Source: Patagioenas fasciata
Lineage: Eukaryota; Chordata; Aves; Columbiformes; Columbidae
Direction of reading: 5' to 3'
Length of the DNA: 64,000 nucleotides
Assembly: GCF_037038585.1 (NCBI RefSeq)
Contig: NC_092520.1
Location: 118,961,001 to 119,025,000, forward strand
The notes beneath the pieces were generated by a model. It was not told the DNA's origin. It ran no database searches and worked only from the letters and a program-made list of their open reading frames with translations. This document shows positions 26,784 to 37,334 of the stretch, piece by piece. Positions within the stretch are counted from its first letter, which is position 1. Each line of letters begins with the position of its first letter. A program made the position numbers and the translations under genes.

Positions 26784-27900
26784 GCCGGCGGAGCGGTGCT
26801 CGGCAGCGGACAAGCGCCGGGCTGCCTGTCTGTGTGTCTGTCTGCCCGGCTGTCTGTCAGCCCTGCCGCCCCGCCGCCACGCCCAGCCGCGCTCCGCAGG
26901 GCCCCGCCGGCTCGGGCACCGGCGGGTCGCCGCCTCTCCGGGCTGCGGCGAACAAAAGGGCGCTTCGCCGGGGGCCGCCTCCGCCGCCCCCCGCGGGCAT
27001 GGCCCGGCGAGCGCGGGGGCGGAGCGGCGGCCCGACTCCGGCGGGGCGGGGGAACCGCCGCAACTTTTCCCTCCGGACGCGGCCGGGGCCGCGTTGCCCA
27101 CGCTGGACGGGCGGCCCGCCTCAGCGCCCGGGGACGCCGCTCGCACGGCACGGCCGCCCGCCCGGTTCCGGCGCAGCACGTACCCGCAGGACCCGCCGCC
27201 TCCCCCTGCTCGCCGCTGCTTCCTCCTCCTTCTCGTCTTGCCCGGCCTTGGCGCCAAACGCCGCCACCGCCTCCCGCAGGCCCGGCGCCTCCCCCGTGCA
27301 CAGGCCCGGCGCGGCGGCCCCGGCGGCCCGGCGCCCGCCCCCCGCCCCGCCTCCATGCGGGCAGCCCGGGCCACGCTCACCTCCCGCCGTCGGCGCGGCA
27401 CGGCCCGGCGCGCCACCGCCTCCTCCCCTGCTCGCCGGGGTGGGCGGCCGCGGCCGTCAGGGCTGGCGCTGCTGCTCCCGCCGCGGCGGCGGCTGCTCCT
27501 CCTGCTGCGGCTGCTGGTGCTGTCCCGCGCCGGCGCGCATCGCCTCCGCCCGCCCGCCCGGGCCCGTGGCCGGCGGCGGCTCCCGCCCTGCGTGCCGGCT
27601 GCTCGGCGCGCCCGCAGCCAGGCCCCAGCCCGCCCGCCCGCCCCGCTCCTCCTCCGGCAGCGGCCGCACAAGAACCCTATTGTATTATTGACACTGCTGG
27701 GCTCCAGGCCCCGCCTCTTCCCCTTCCCTCGCCGCGCCGGCCGGGGCCTTCCTGCCAGCTGCGCCGGCACCGCCGGCCCGCCCCGGGCAGCGGGCGGGAA
27801 GAGGCTGCTGCGGAAGGGGCCTGAGGGGAGGGAGGACGTCGGCCCTGGCCCTTCAGGCGGGCGGCAGCGCTGAGGGGCGCGCACCGTGCCCGGCCCCGGG
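26780..27900. promoter_or_regulatory. Large CpG island, probable JADE3 (PHF16) promoter
   Basis: About 1.1 kb of very GC- and CpG-rich DNA flanked by AT-rich sequence. It lies about 7 kb beyond the likely RP2 3' end in the direction of RP2 transcription. In mammals JADE3 is the next gene downstream of RP2, on the same strand, with a non-coding first exon and a long first intron. Strong minus-strand donors leave the island at 26694 (GAG then gtaagt) and 27380 (GAG then gtgagc). Long open frames on both strands here are a by-product of GC richness and were not called as genes. The JADE3 name is a synteny inference. Confidence 0.65.
27248..27257 (+). promoter_or_regulatory. E2F-like palindrome in the CpG island
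   Basis: TTGGCGCCAA is a perfect 10-bp palindrome containing the GGCGCC core of E2F-type sites. It lies inside the island between the two candidate first-exon donors. Binding is an inference from the motif. Confidence 0.3.
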
Positions 27901-28756
27901 TGAGAGGCAGGAGGTGGCTGCTGCCTTCGAGGTGCCCCAGGCAGATGCAAAGCAAGTGCACGAAGACACCGGCTGCCGAGACCAAACGTGGGGCTGGGGC
28001 GGCTGGGACAGGGGCGGCCAGGTGCCTCACCAAATCCCACCTGCCTTCCAGCAGATTCTGAGGACGCCGGGTGCCCACCCCTGCCTCGTCTAGTGCTAAA
28101 TTGAGAACATTTTATGCAAGTGGCACCACTTGTGAATTGTGCGTAAAGCTTACCTTAGGGCAGCTTTTCGCCAGCTACTGCTGTTAATCGGCCCATGACA
28201 GAGTTCCCCAATGGAACAACGTTTGATACAAAGCACAGCAGGCAGCATCAGCTAGAATAAAGGACGCGATGGCATAAATTTGGCAAACCTTTGTTACTAG
28301 GCCCCACACCCACACACATTTCTCGTACTGCGATGACCAACTACCACTTGTATAAAATGCGCTTGTAAACCCCTTTTGCCTTCTGTACCAGAGGGAGTGC
28401 TGCAGAGATTGATCTGGAGAACACCCTGTGGCTGCTGCAACCCCATTTCCCAAGCACACAGTAACTGAGGCATGGAAAGGCTACAGAAGCTCAGCGAGAA
28501 GGAAATCTCTGGTCTCAAATCTTGGATACAGCCCATCACTCTAGGCCAGGCACAGAGAAGAAACAGCAAGAATAACGAGGAGTTCAAAGGAAAAGGAATG
28601 AAAAGACAAGCAGCAAGCGTGGCAGGGATAGTTTGGCATGCCTGAGCTGCCCTTCTGCAGTGTTTCCAGACAGCAGCCAGAAGATGAGGTGAAACATGTA
28701 ACAAAGGCACGCTTGCAAGCCAAGTGTCCCATGTAGCTCAGCAACTTCCCACATAA

Positions 28757-28852
28757 TTACAGAATGTTAGGGGTTGGAAGGGACCTCAAAAGACCATCTA
28801 ATCCAATACCCACTCTGGAGCAGGAATACCTAGATGAAGTTACACAGGAATC
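28757..28852 (-). mobile_element. Short CR1 tail
   Basis: Minus-strand 3' end only: acagaatgttaggggttgga, agggacctcaaaagaccatc, then gagcaggaatacctagatga and gttacacaggaatc. The rest of the element is missing or unrecognisable beyond about 28852. Confidence 0.85.
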
Positions 28853-29648
28853 TTCCCACCTGCTCTTCTAAGTCACTATCCCCCTGCACTGACTTCCTCC
28901 TGGCCCAGGTGGAATCCGCAGTCAGATACTTCCCCTAAATACTCTGCAAGGCTCTAGCGATAATACTTCTTACTCAGATTTCCCAAGCAGGATGTGGCAT
29001 ATCTGTTTAGTAACTCAATAGATCACCAAGAACTTGTCCAAGTCAGCTTTCACTGAATCCATGTAGGCTTCTGACTTTAAATCACTGCTGGCAAGGGCTT
29101 CCGTGGATCTACTATGCGCTGCAAAAAAAAAAAAAAAAATACAACCTTTTTTCTTTTGAATAGCTGATTAATATTCGTGTGTGTGATATGAAGTGTAGCT
29201 TTCTACAAATGCAGTTAAACCACAACCAAACAGTGATGCTGACATTTACAACTTTCTGCACGCACCAGCAATCATCTCATTTGCGTTCCGTTCATTAATA
29301 TATACTTGCCAGGAAAACCACAACATCAAGTAAAATACCAAGAATGCTTCCCCCTCAACATCATGACTTGTGGAATCCTCTATATCAAACCAGGTGGTCC
29401 AGGAAGCAGGGCAAGCAATACTGATTTTTAGACTAGAGAGTTGAAGTCCAAAATTAAGATTATTCAGAGGGATAAAACCAAGTCTATGCACTATAGAAAA
29501 AGACAAGTTTTCTAGTCATAAAAGGAATTTAAAGTCTGATTGAGTTATACTAAACAGAAACCACTTTCAAGTAGCAGTATCTTCATTTGGATTTTAAAAC
29601 AATTTATATTTTTGTGTGCTCAGGAAAACTTGGTAGAATGTGTCCATA

Positions 29649-29649
29649 T

Positions 29650-29682
<33 letters not shown>
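29649..29682 (+). repeat. (CA)n/(TA)n microsatellite
   Basis: About 12 CA units followed by a short TA run, uninterrupted. A simple repeat in intergenic DNA. Confidence 0.95.
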
Positions 29683-31325
29683 GTGTTTAAAGTATCCCTG
29701 ATTCAGAATTACAACAAAGAACACATATTCCCATCAGTGAAGGAAACATTCCTGTGAGAAGTTTCCTGCCAGATTACTTCATATATGAATGACTTCATCA
29801 GGAGCAGATGCAGCCCAACCCAGGAGAGGTGTTGCACAGCCATCTTCATTTCCCATACCTGGGATCACACACCCCCCTTGAACTGGGTATCATGTGTCAG
29901 AAAATGACATCCAAACCCTAGTTCTACAGTAAATCCACAGCTGTACGTGATGGGCTTGGGGCCAACAGATAGGTGACACAGGAAAACCCATGGTAGACAT
30001 TCCATGGGGCTACTAATTTCAACACATGCTTTTACATGCAAATACATTTTTTGTTATCTCATCCTGTGTAACTTCTAGCAGACTATTTACCCTTTGATAA
30101 AAATTCACACAGAATCGCATTTACATTTGCTATCCATTTCTATAGGAACACCAAGCAAGATGAATATATAGGAAGCAGATTGTATACTGTTGTTCTTTTT
30201 AAAGGCATATACAACAGTTTCCACATTTTCTCAAGAAAGGATGAACTACAGATGCTCTTATGCACCTAGAGAATATGAGGAATTTACAGAGCCAGATGTT
30301 AACATGTTAATAAAATATAACACAAACATAAAGTCCTCCCAAGGGAGGAATGCTCTGGAAACTAGAAGTGTATGGTCAGGATGACCATGTGCACCATACA
30401 CAGGTTGGACCGAGTCATTATTCAGCTGTACAAAGACTACCCATAGTCTATTAGGGTATTAAGGAAGTTACGCTGAAATAATGTTTAACATCTGAGAAGC
30501 AAGGTCACTCAGAGTTTAACATGGACGGGAGCCACAAAAGAAACATCTCTAACTGAAATACCTAGACATATTTCAGTGAGTTTCAACAGAAACCTATTTT
30601 TTCTGCAAAATCAACTATCTCTGATCAGATGCCAGCAAAGCAGAAGGCAACAAACACACCATAGGATAATGGAGGAGTAGTGGATGGAAATAAGAAGTGG
30701 AAAGGTCTGGGAGGTTATTTCATACCCCTTACCTCCAAGTCTTTGCAGCATTCCCAGCTTGCACATAGAAGCCTCCATGGGCAGCAATTCCAGTTGCCTC
30801 TGTTATGAAAAGAAATACACAGATACCAAAGCCTGGTATACCACCTTTCTTTGAAACCCGTAGATGCTGCATAAAACTCGCTTCACTGGTAGATCAGATA
30901 CCATTGATGAAACAACATCCTTGAAAGCAGAGCAAGCACTGGCGGCTACTGGAGAGAGACAGAAAAGCTTAACTCCCTTATTTTCTTTTCACAATGAGAA
31001 AAATTATTGAAGTGTTACCATAAAGCTCAAACACCCACCTGCAAATGAGCGAGCTAATTATTGCTGGGGAGTAACTTTCATTCTTCTGCAGAAAAAAAAT
31101 GCAAAGCAGAATCTCATCTAAGGATGGCTAGCTGTCTTTAAACCCTCTCATGACTAAAAATGTTTCAGACACTCGTGATTAGAAATAGAAGCAAAGAGAA
31201 CTCGGAGCTTCAAAAGATTGTCTTTACCTCTAGCACTGAATCCAATCTTTCAGCACCTGTTGGGACAGCTATCAAAAGATGCCCTCGGGTCATAGCACAA
31301 CCCTTCCATTTAATCTCCAGAACTT

Positions 31326-31355
31326 TAAAAAAAAAAAAAAAAAAAACAAACAAAT
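31326..31355 (+). repeat. Poly-A tract
   Basis: About 20 consecutive A followed by caaacaaat. Simple sequence in intergenic DNA. Confidence 0.9.
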
Positions 31356-32545
31356 CACCCAGAAGTGGTTTTTATGGAGGGACTTCAGAAATGGAGGGAA
31401 GGTCTCCCCTCATAAAAAGATCAGCACATTCAGACCAAAAAAAAAAAAAACTTCCACAATCATGAAGCATTTACTCACTTTAGAGCAAAATGTGCAGCTT
31501 CACTTCCCAGGCTCCGGAAAGTTCAAAGTTGTGTGCTTAGGGATGTCTTCGATTTATCTCTCTCCTTCTAAGACAGTAACACAGAATGAAGAGGACTGCC
31601 AGAAGCTTTCAAAACCTATTGCTATTATGGCTCTGTACCTTAAATGCATGCAAGTAAGTATCTAATGAAAAAAAAAAAATCAAAGAACGCATCTCATGCT
31701 TGTATTAGTGAGGCAACAAATGGTGTATTGCACTTAAGTGAGCTGGAAAGTTAGCTGCCACTATGGTGCCGTACATGCATTTTAGGGGAGTCCTCCCTAC
31801 AGCACTCAGCATCCCTGGCAGTAGAGGGAAGTCAGGCTGCTAGACCCTTCAGCGCTCAGAAATCAGATGTCAGTCACTCTACCCTTCCCCACCCCCTGCA
31901 AAAGTTTGATTCCATTTTTTTATTTTTGAGACACACAAGTTTAAATGGCTCAAACAGCAAAAAAAATTTTCAAGTTTTCTTCACTGCTATGAGGATAAAG
32001 GTACCTAAAAACGAAAGTAGAGATTCTCACATGACTCTCTGTACTGGGACTTTACCTACTTGTTATAAAATGAAGTTGGGCAGGCAGAGAGATATTAATA
32101 CATACCACTGTCATCCAAGCACCGAATCCTTTGAGCTCCTAGTACTGCAGAGGTGCCTAGCCTTAAATTTAGCCTTGTCATTTGGGCGGAATTTGTAATA
32201 CCACATTGCTTTTAGCCTTTTCAGTTTGGGAATGTCAAACACTCACTTAAACACTTTGCAAGAGTTCTTCACCTCACCATAATTTCCTATCTATCAACTT
32301 TACCTGATGCTTTAAAGGACAAACGTTCTATAGCAGTTCTAACAGAAGGATGTGAGGGAAATCCACATATGAGAGATCTCATTAGACCCTTGACAACACT
32401 GGCAATTTTAAAGCCTTGTGCAATTGGAAAGAGGCTGACTCGTACTTGACAGATGCTGGTCACATTGCTTAATACATGCTGGGAAGGTCCTCAGATACTC
32501 TAGCCATGAAACTGCACATAGCTGGGGATTATCACTAGATGCATT

Positions 32546-32571
32546 AAAAAAAAAAAAAAGAAAAAAAAAAA
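32546..32571 (+). repeat. Poly-A tract
   Basis: Two A runs separated by a single G, like the tract at 20.6 kb. Simple sequence. Confidence 0.9.
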
Positions 32572-34797
32572 GGAATGAGCAGTTGCACATTTTACTGTAT
32601 GTAGTCAGAAAACTTCAGACCTTTTTTAAAAGTTTCTCTCACTTCCCCCTCTTTTTCTTCCCTCTTACTCAGCACCAGTGATGACTACATATGAATCAGG
32701 AAGATTGCATGACCACAAACGTTACCAGCAACAGTCTTACGGCAACCAGGCATTCTGAAGAGATGATAGCAGTAAAAAGTATTCTTCTATCAAACTGGAC
32801 ACCAAGATATTAATGCCTGGCCTGCTAACACACTGTGACTCCCAACCATTCAGTGAAGCCTCCTGTATATCCTGTTTTTACCAGGTTTGATGTTTGTAAA
32901 GTTTTCCCATACGTAGATGGTTGAGAGACAGAGCTCAGATTAGACAGCCTAAAGAAAAACTTCCAGGCTGACAATACAGCAAGTTATTATTTTTCAGACA
33001 TTTTTATCCTCCGCAAATTGTTATATCTCATATTGCAAGCTCTGCAATGTCCAGGGAATGGAGTGGACCACCACAGAGCTGCCTTCCAACATACGCTGCA
33101 GCAAGAATGCAGAACTATAGCACACAGCTTAATGAAGTGCTACAGCCCGCTTGCACCATCCCACCCAAATCCATGCCTGTTAGAGACAATGCTTACAATC
33201 AGCACTTACTCATAGCTTTTAATACTGTTGGACCAGAATTTAGATGTTTTAGATCAGGTTTAAACATGCCTTGGATGAGCTGTCCCTGCAGACCTCCAAT
33301 GACCTGTGCCACCCTTGTGGCTTCAGAAGGCTTACTCATGAATTCAAAATAAAAGAAATGGCACAAAGGTCCAAAGGAGTCAACAAGGAACTTGACAGTA
33401 GTTCCTAAACTCTAGGATTTTTGCTAAGGCAAGCAGTTGGGCTGCTATTAGGTCTTAAAAGATTAATTTCACAGCAGCTTTTGTTAAATCTTCAGAAAAA
33501 AAGCCTGGGGAACCAACACCTTGCAGAAGATACTATCAGTAACACTAATGTAAATACACACAGAAAGGTGAATGCTGTATGAATAAAGCCTAAACACATA
33601 AAAGCCAGCATTTAAGAGAAGATTTTCAGCTGTAGAGTATTTGCTCATGCTTAAGTCAGTAAAACTCGTTTTTGCCCCTATTAGTCAGAATGACTGAAGT
33701 ACATATTTTGTAATAGGAGTTTGGTGCTGCTTTTTGGAACTGAAAAAAAAAAAAATCTGTTCCAGTTACGTAAGTGCAGGCTGCTATGTGGATTACTTTT
33801 AAATCCATGCATTTTATGCATGACTATTAGGTACAACAAAAGAAAGTAGGTGTCTTCCTAGCAATTGTGGCACAAATACAAAGCTTCCCCATGTTAGTAT
33901 CTGAGGTTGTGACTGGGAAAATGTTGTGAAAATACTTAAGGACAGGTTTGCTATGACTTAGATACTACGTAAAAAAGATTACTAGGTAACTCAGGTCCAG
34001 TTGGGGTACAAGAGGGTTTTTTTTTAACTGTAAAATTGTGCAATAATAGCTAAGTGTAAACCAAAAGCTTCGATTCTTTAAAGCTTCACAATTTAACTCA
34101 ATATATATAAAAAAATATGGATACATTACTTCCCGTTCTTAGCAAACACACTTCATGAAAGTTACCTTAGACCATCTTAGTTGGAAGATTCTAATTTCTG
34201 ACCAGTTTAAAGCTGATTTTGGAAATTTATTAAATGTTTACCTCTTTTCAGGAGGTTTTACCCCATTTTCAGATGTTAAGTGGGATATTCAAAGGAATTG
34301 CTTTCTGAATGAACAATTCAACTAGTATAATCACCGCAATGTTTTTGCTGTGAGTACATCACTAGCATGCATCTAGTACCCAAAGAGGTAAGCACAGTTA
34401 AAAACCACAAAACTTGTAGAAGTAAAAAATAAAAAGCAGTAACCACATGCACACACAGATAAGGGAGAAGTTCTTTAACACTCTCAATGCAGGAATCTAT
34501 GTACTTGTATCTCTACAGCTTGATATAAGAATACCTTCTTCCACATTTTACAAGGAAAACTGCAGCATAGTTAATAATATCCTCTGTGACTCTGAGGAAA
34601 GATTCCTGCTGTCAGAAATTCATTTGTTCATTTGGAGGACGGATGAATGCATAGTTAATGCTTATTTTTAATTAGTTGTGAGTTTCTATTTGAAGTCCTT
34701 GGTTAAACATAGAATTCAGTTTTTATACTTAAGATAATGTAATTATGTTTTGTAATATTTTATTTTAAAAAGTCTTCCAGAGTTTGGATTTTCAATG

Positions 34798-34803
34798 TTT
34801 ATT
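34798..34803 (-). terminator. RP2: Candidate distal polyadenylation signal of RP2
   Basis: Read on the minus strand the context is gtAATAAAcattg, with a T-run (gactttttaaaa) about 25-35 nt downstream that could act as the downstream element. It is the hexamer with the best local context below the RP2 stop codon, but no transcript evidence is available. Confidence 0.45.
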
Positions 34804-35497
34804 ACGAATTACATTCACAGTGCAATACAAATTACATAAAAAGCTATACAACAAACATACAAAGACTACATGAAGCACGTACCATCCTGTAACACACACA
34901 ATACCAGATGCTTAGGCTAGAAGTGTTCTTAACACCTGTTAGCAAGAAGTTGAAGTCAAGAGAAATAATTGGATTGAAAAACTCCTTCATTATTTAGATG
35001 TTTTAATTAAATCTCTTTATGTTGGTAAGCAGTCTATCAATGTAAAACAAACAAACAAACAAAAAAAACCACCACCGCTCTTTCCTAGCGAGTAGAAAAG
35101 TTTTTTCATTGTTTCAAGCCTAGATTAATTTTCAACTACTTATCCTGTCCTCCAGAAAAAGTAATCACAAAAATCAATTTAGCACTTCGTTTCCAAAGCA
35201 GGTTGATGATACAAAAATAAACTATAAACACATGTATAATCATGTGTCAGCATATAAGTTTGGAAATATTATGTGTAAAAGTTTAGAAACCAAGATGCTC
35301 AACATATGCACTGCTCAGATAGATTACACAATGACAATCCTGAAGTATATTACACAATTTTAATGTACTGTCCATACCAGAAAAAAAATACCTTTGCTGT
35401 ACGTGTCTAGAACAATTCCTGTAAATGTTCATTGCTGATTTGCACTAGTACTTTGGAGGCCAATCTAGGATTTTTAGCTGTTTTCACAGCCTCTTCA

Positions 35498-35547
35498 CAC
35501 ACACACATACACATATATACACACACACACACACACACATATATATA
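35498..35547 (+). repeat. Compound (CA)n/(TA)n microsatellite in the RP2 3' UTR region
   Basis: CA runs interrupted by TA segments, about 50 bp. It would be transcribed as a TG/TA tract in the long form of the RP2 3' UTR. Confidence 0.93.
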
Positions 35548-36654
35548 AAACAAAATCCTGGCTAACTAAGTGCAAATAAGTCGTAATTTCCACTACCAGT
35601 CAGGTTCTGGTAGAAGTTTGATTTTTATTTCACTTTGTCAAGTAAAACAGTTCCAAAAATTGACATTTTTCTTAGCTTCAGTACACTAATGGTTTAGTGA
35701 CTTCAGGAAATATTCTTCCCTATTTAATCTGTGCATAACTTTAAGGAGAGGTCCTAAGAACATATTCTCATTACATATTTTAAACTAAGGGCAAGCATTC
35801 GCCTACTAGCAACAAAATGACAGCTCAGAACATCTCTCTGGCATGACAATTATGAATTTCAGGAGAACAGGTTCTTTCATGTGCTAATTCTAAAAAATTA
35901 GATGATTTTTTAGTCACCCACTTATGGAGTTCCAGAGCTGTGAAACTGATGAGTCAAGACTCATTTTCAGTTAAGATGCACAAGATCTTCCCTTTTGACA
36001 GATGACCATAATGAGGAAATTACTGCTTTAACACCTCAACACAGCCCCAGTCCACTCAGTGGATTGCAAAGGCTACATAAACTGGCAAGCCACAATCTTA
36101 ATTCAGAAATTTGGTTTTGTGCATCTGCGCACACAGACTGTTCAAGTACTACAGAGGGCTTGTAAACCTGAAAATAAGCATATCTGCATTCTAATATGCA
36201 CTATATAACAAATAAGCATCCTTACTGATGACTATTCAAATGAACCTCCCAAAATGCTAGTAGCATTTCTTTGATCCATTTTTAGAATTAATCCAAAACA
36301 AACCCTACAACAGTGCCAAATTTTCAGTATTACTACTGAATGTAAAACCCTTCTTCTGGGGAAGAGCTTTTTTAATGCCACCAGAGCCCTTCTCTGGCTG
36401 CTGGATGCCCCTTCTAGCAAACAACGCTGCCCGAGACTTATTGCTCCAAGTCCAAGGGAAGCTTACATATAACCCATACATGACTTGGGAATAAAGGAGG
36501 CATCTGTATTGCCAGCGACTCTGAGTGGACCTTAGAGCATATTTAGCAGAGCATTGATACTCAGAATTCACCTCAACGCAGAAGAGCCTGGCAAGTGCTC
36601 ACTTATCAGAATGCTGTTGTGACAACTCTCAGCTTAAATGCTGCTGCAAACAAC

Positions 36655-36660
36655 TTTATT
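36655..36660 (-). terminator. RP2: Candidate proximal polyadenylation signal of RP2
   Basis: A minus-strand AATAAA (ttgAATAAAgttg) about 590 bp past the stop codon. If used it would give a short 3' UTR. It is a sequence match only. Confidence 0.3.
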
Positions 36661-37250
36661 CAAAAAAGATGCTGAAGCAGAATAAGCCAGATGAGCATTT
36701 TACAAGCCACGCGTGGCTTCTGAAAGCATGCTCTAAGGAGAATTCATTTCAGACAAGGTTTTCAGAAAAAGCCAACAACTACAGTTTCCTCCCTGGCCCC
36801 CAGTGAAGAAAGATTTGCATGTGGGAAAGTTTTGAACTGCAAATTTCACATAAATGCACCTTCTAAACAATGTGTCTGAGTTTAAGATAACAATTACTAC
36901 TGCATCAAATTTGGACCAGCATTGCACTTTTCAAATATGCATTACAATTAGATGTTGACAAGAACTATTCAAGTGTCAATAGAAGTTAAGAAATCACTGT
37001 AAAAAGTTAGTAGAAAACCTCCATCATTTCTGGAGTTGAATTACAAGTTTCAAATACAACGCACATGGAGAACTATGCCATTTACTCCAGTTCAGGTAAT
37101 ATGGTATTAAAATCACCAACAGCCTTATAAAAATGGATATATGATAAATACAAAACCAAATGACAAAACCTCTCATACTACTGCAATATTCACACCAACT
37201 GACATCCAGGTGCCGAGACAAACCATATGCAAACACCTTCTTCTTAAACT

Positions 37251-37334
37251 TCACATTCCCATCTGCATGTCAGCAAAGTTGTAGAAATTTTCTACATCTT
37301 GAGACGCTGATGCCTTGCTCTCCGATACAAAAAC
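37251..37334 (-). CDS. RP2: RP2 coding exon 5 and stop codon
   Basis: This exon has 84 coding bases: 27 residues ([20 protein letters not shown] then ADMQMGM) and TGA at 37253-37251. The C-terminus closely matches the human end (FYNFADIQMGI). The first residue is Val where human has Met. The acceptor reads ttgtttaataaaacag, so an AATAAA hexamer lies 4 nt before the AG of the acceptor. The 3' UTR continues in the same exon. Confidence 0.94.
   Translation of the reverse strand, partial: VFVSESKASASQDVENFYNFADMQMGM

Larger units (their letters stand above)
26695..27660 (-). other. JADE3: Probable JADE3 5' non-coding exon(s)
   Basis: On the minus strand the GC-rich leader ends ...CCGCCGAG followed by gtaagtttgg, a near-ideal donor (exon end 26695). 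A second strong donor, gtgagcg after GGGAG, ends at 27381 and could define an alternative first exon. The 5' limit is approximate because no TSS can be read. A short upstream reading frame of 14 codons (ATG at 26783, stop at 26739) lies just before the donor. JADE3 is a PHD-finger scaffold of HBO1 histone acetyltransferase complexes; its coding exons are not seen in the window, so identity depends on gene order. Confidence 0.5.
27901..34784. other. RP2-JADE3 intergenic region
   Basis: About 7 kb between the CpG island and the likely RP2 3' end. It holds one CR1 tail (28.76-28.85 kb), a CA/TA microsatellite (29.65 kb), several A-rich tracts (29122-29138, 31326-31346, 31437-31450, 32546-32571) and AT-rich unique-looking DNA. 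No exon was recognised. Confidence 0.5.
34785..37250 (-). other. RP2: Probable RP2 3' UTR
   Basis: About 2.5 kb lies between the RP2 stop and a minus-strand AATAAA at 34803-34798. It is AT-rich, has no other convincing gene, and holds a CA/TA microsatellite near 35.5 kb. Other minus-strand AATAAA hexamers at about 36660-36655 and 35629-35624 could give shorter 3' ends. The extent is inferred from signals only. Confidence 0.5.

Noticed and set aside
26675-28040. Very long open frames on both strands (up to 433 codons minus, 363 codons plus)
   Set aside because: They overlap each other in several frames inside a CpG island, are dominated by Pro/Ala/Arg/Gly and contain no domain. GC-rich DNA simply lacks stop codons. 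The minus-strand donors inside also argue for a spliced leader.
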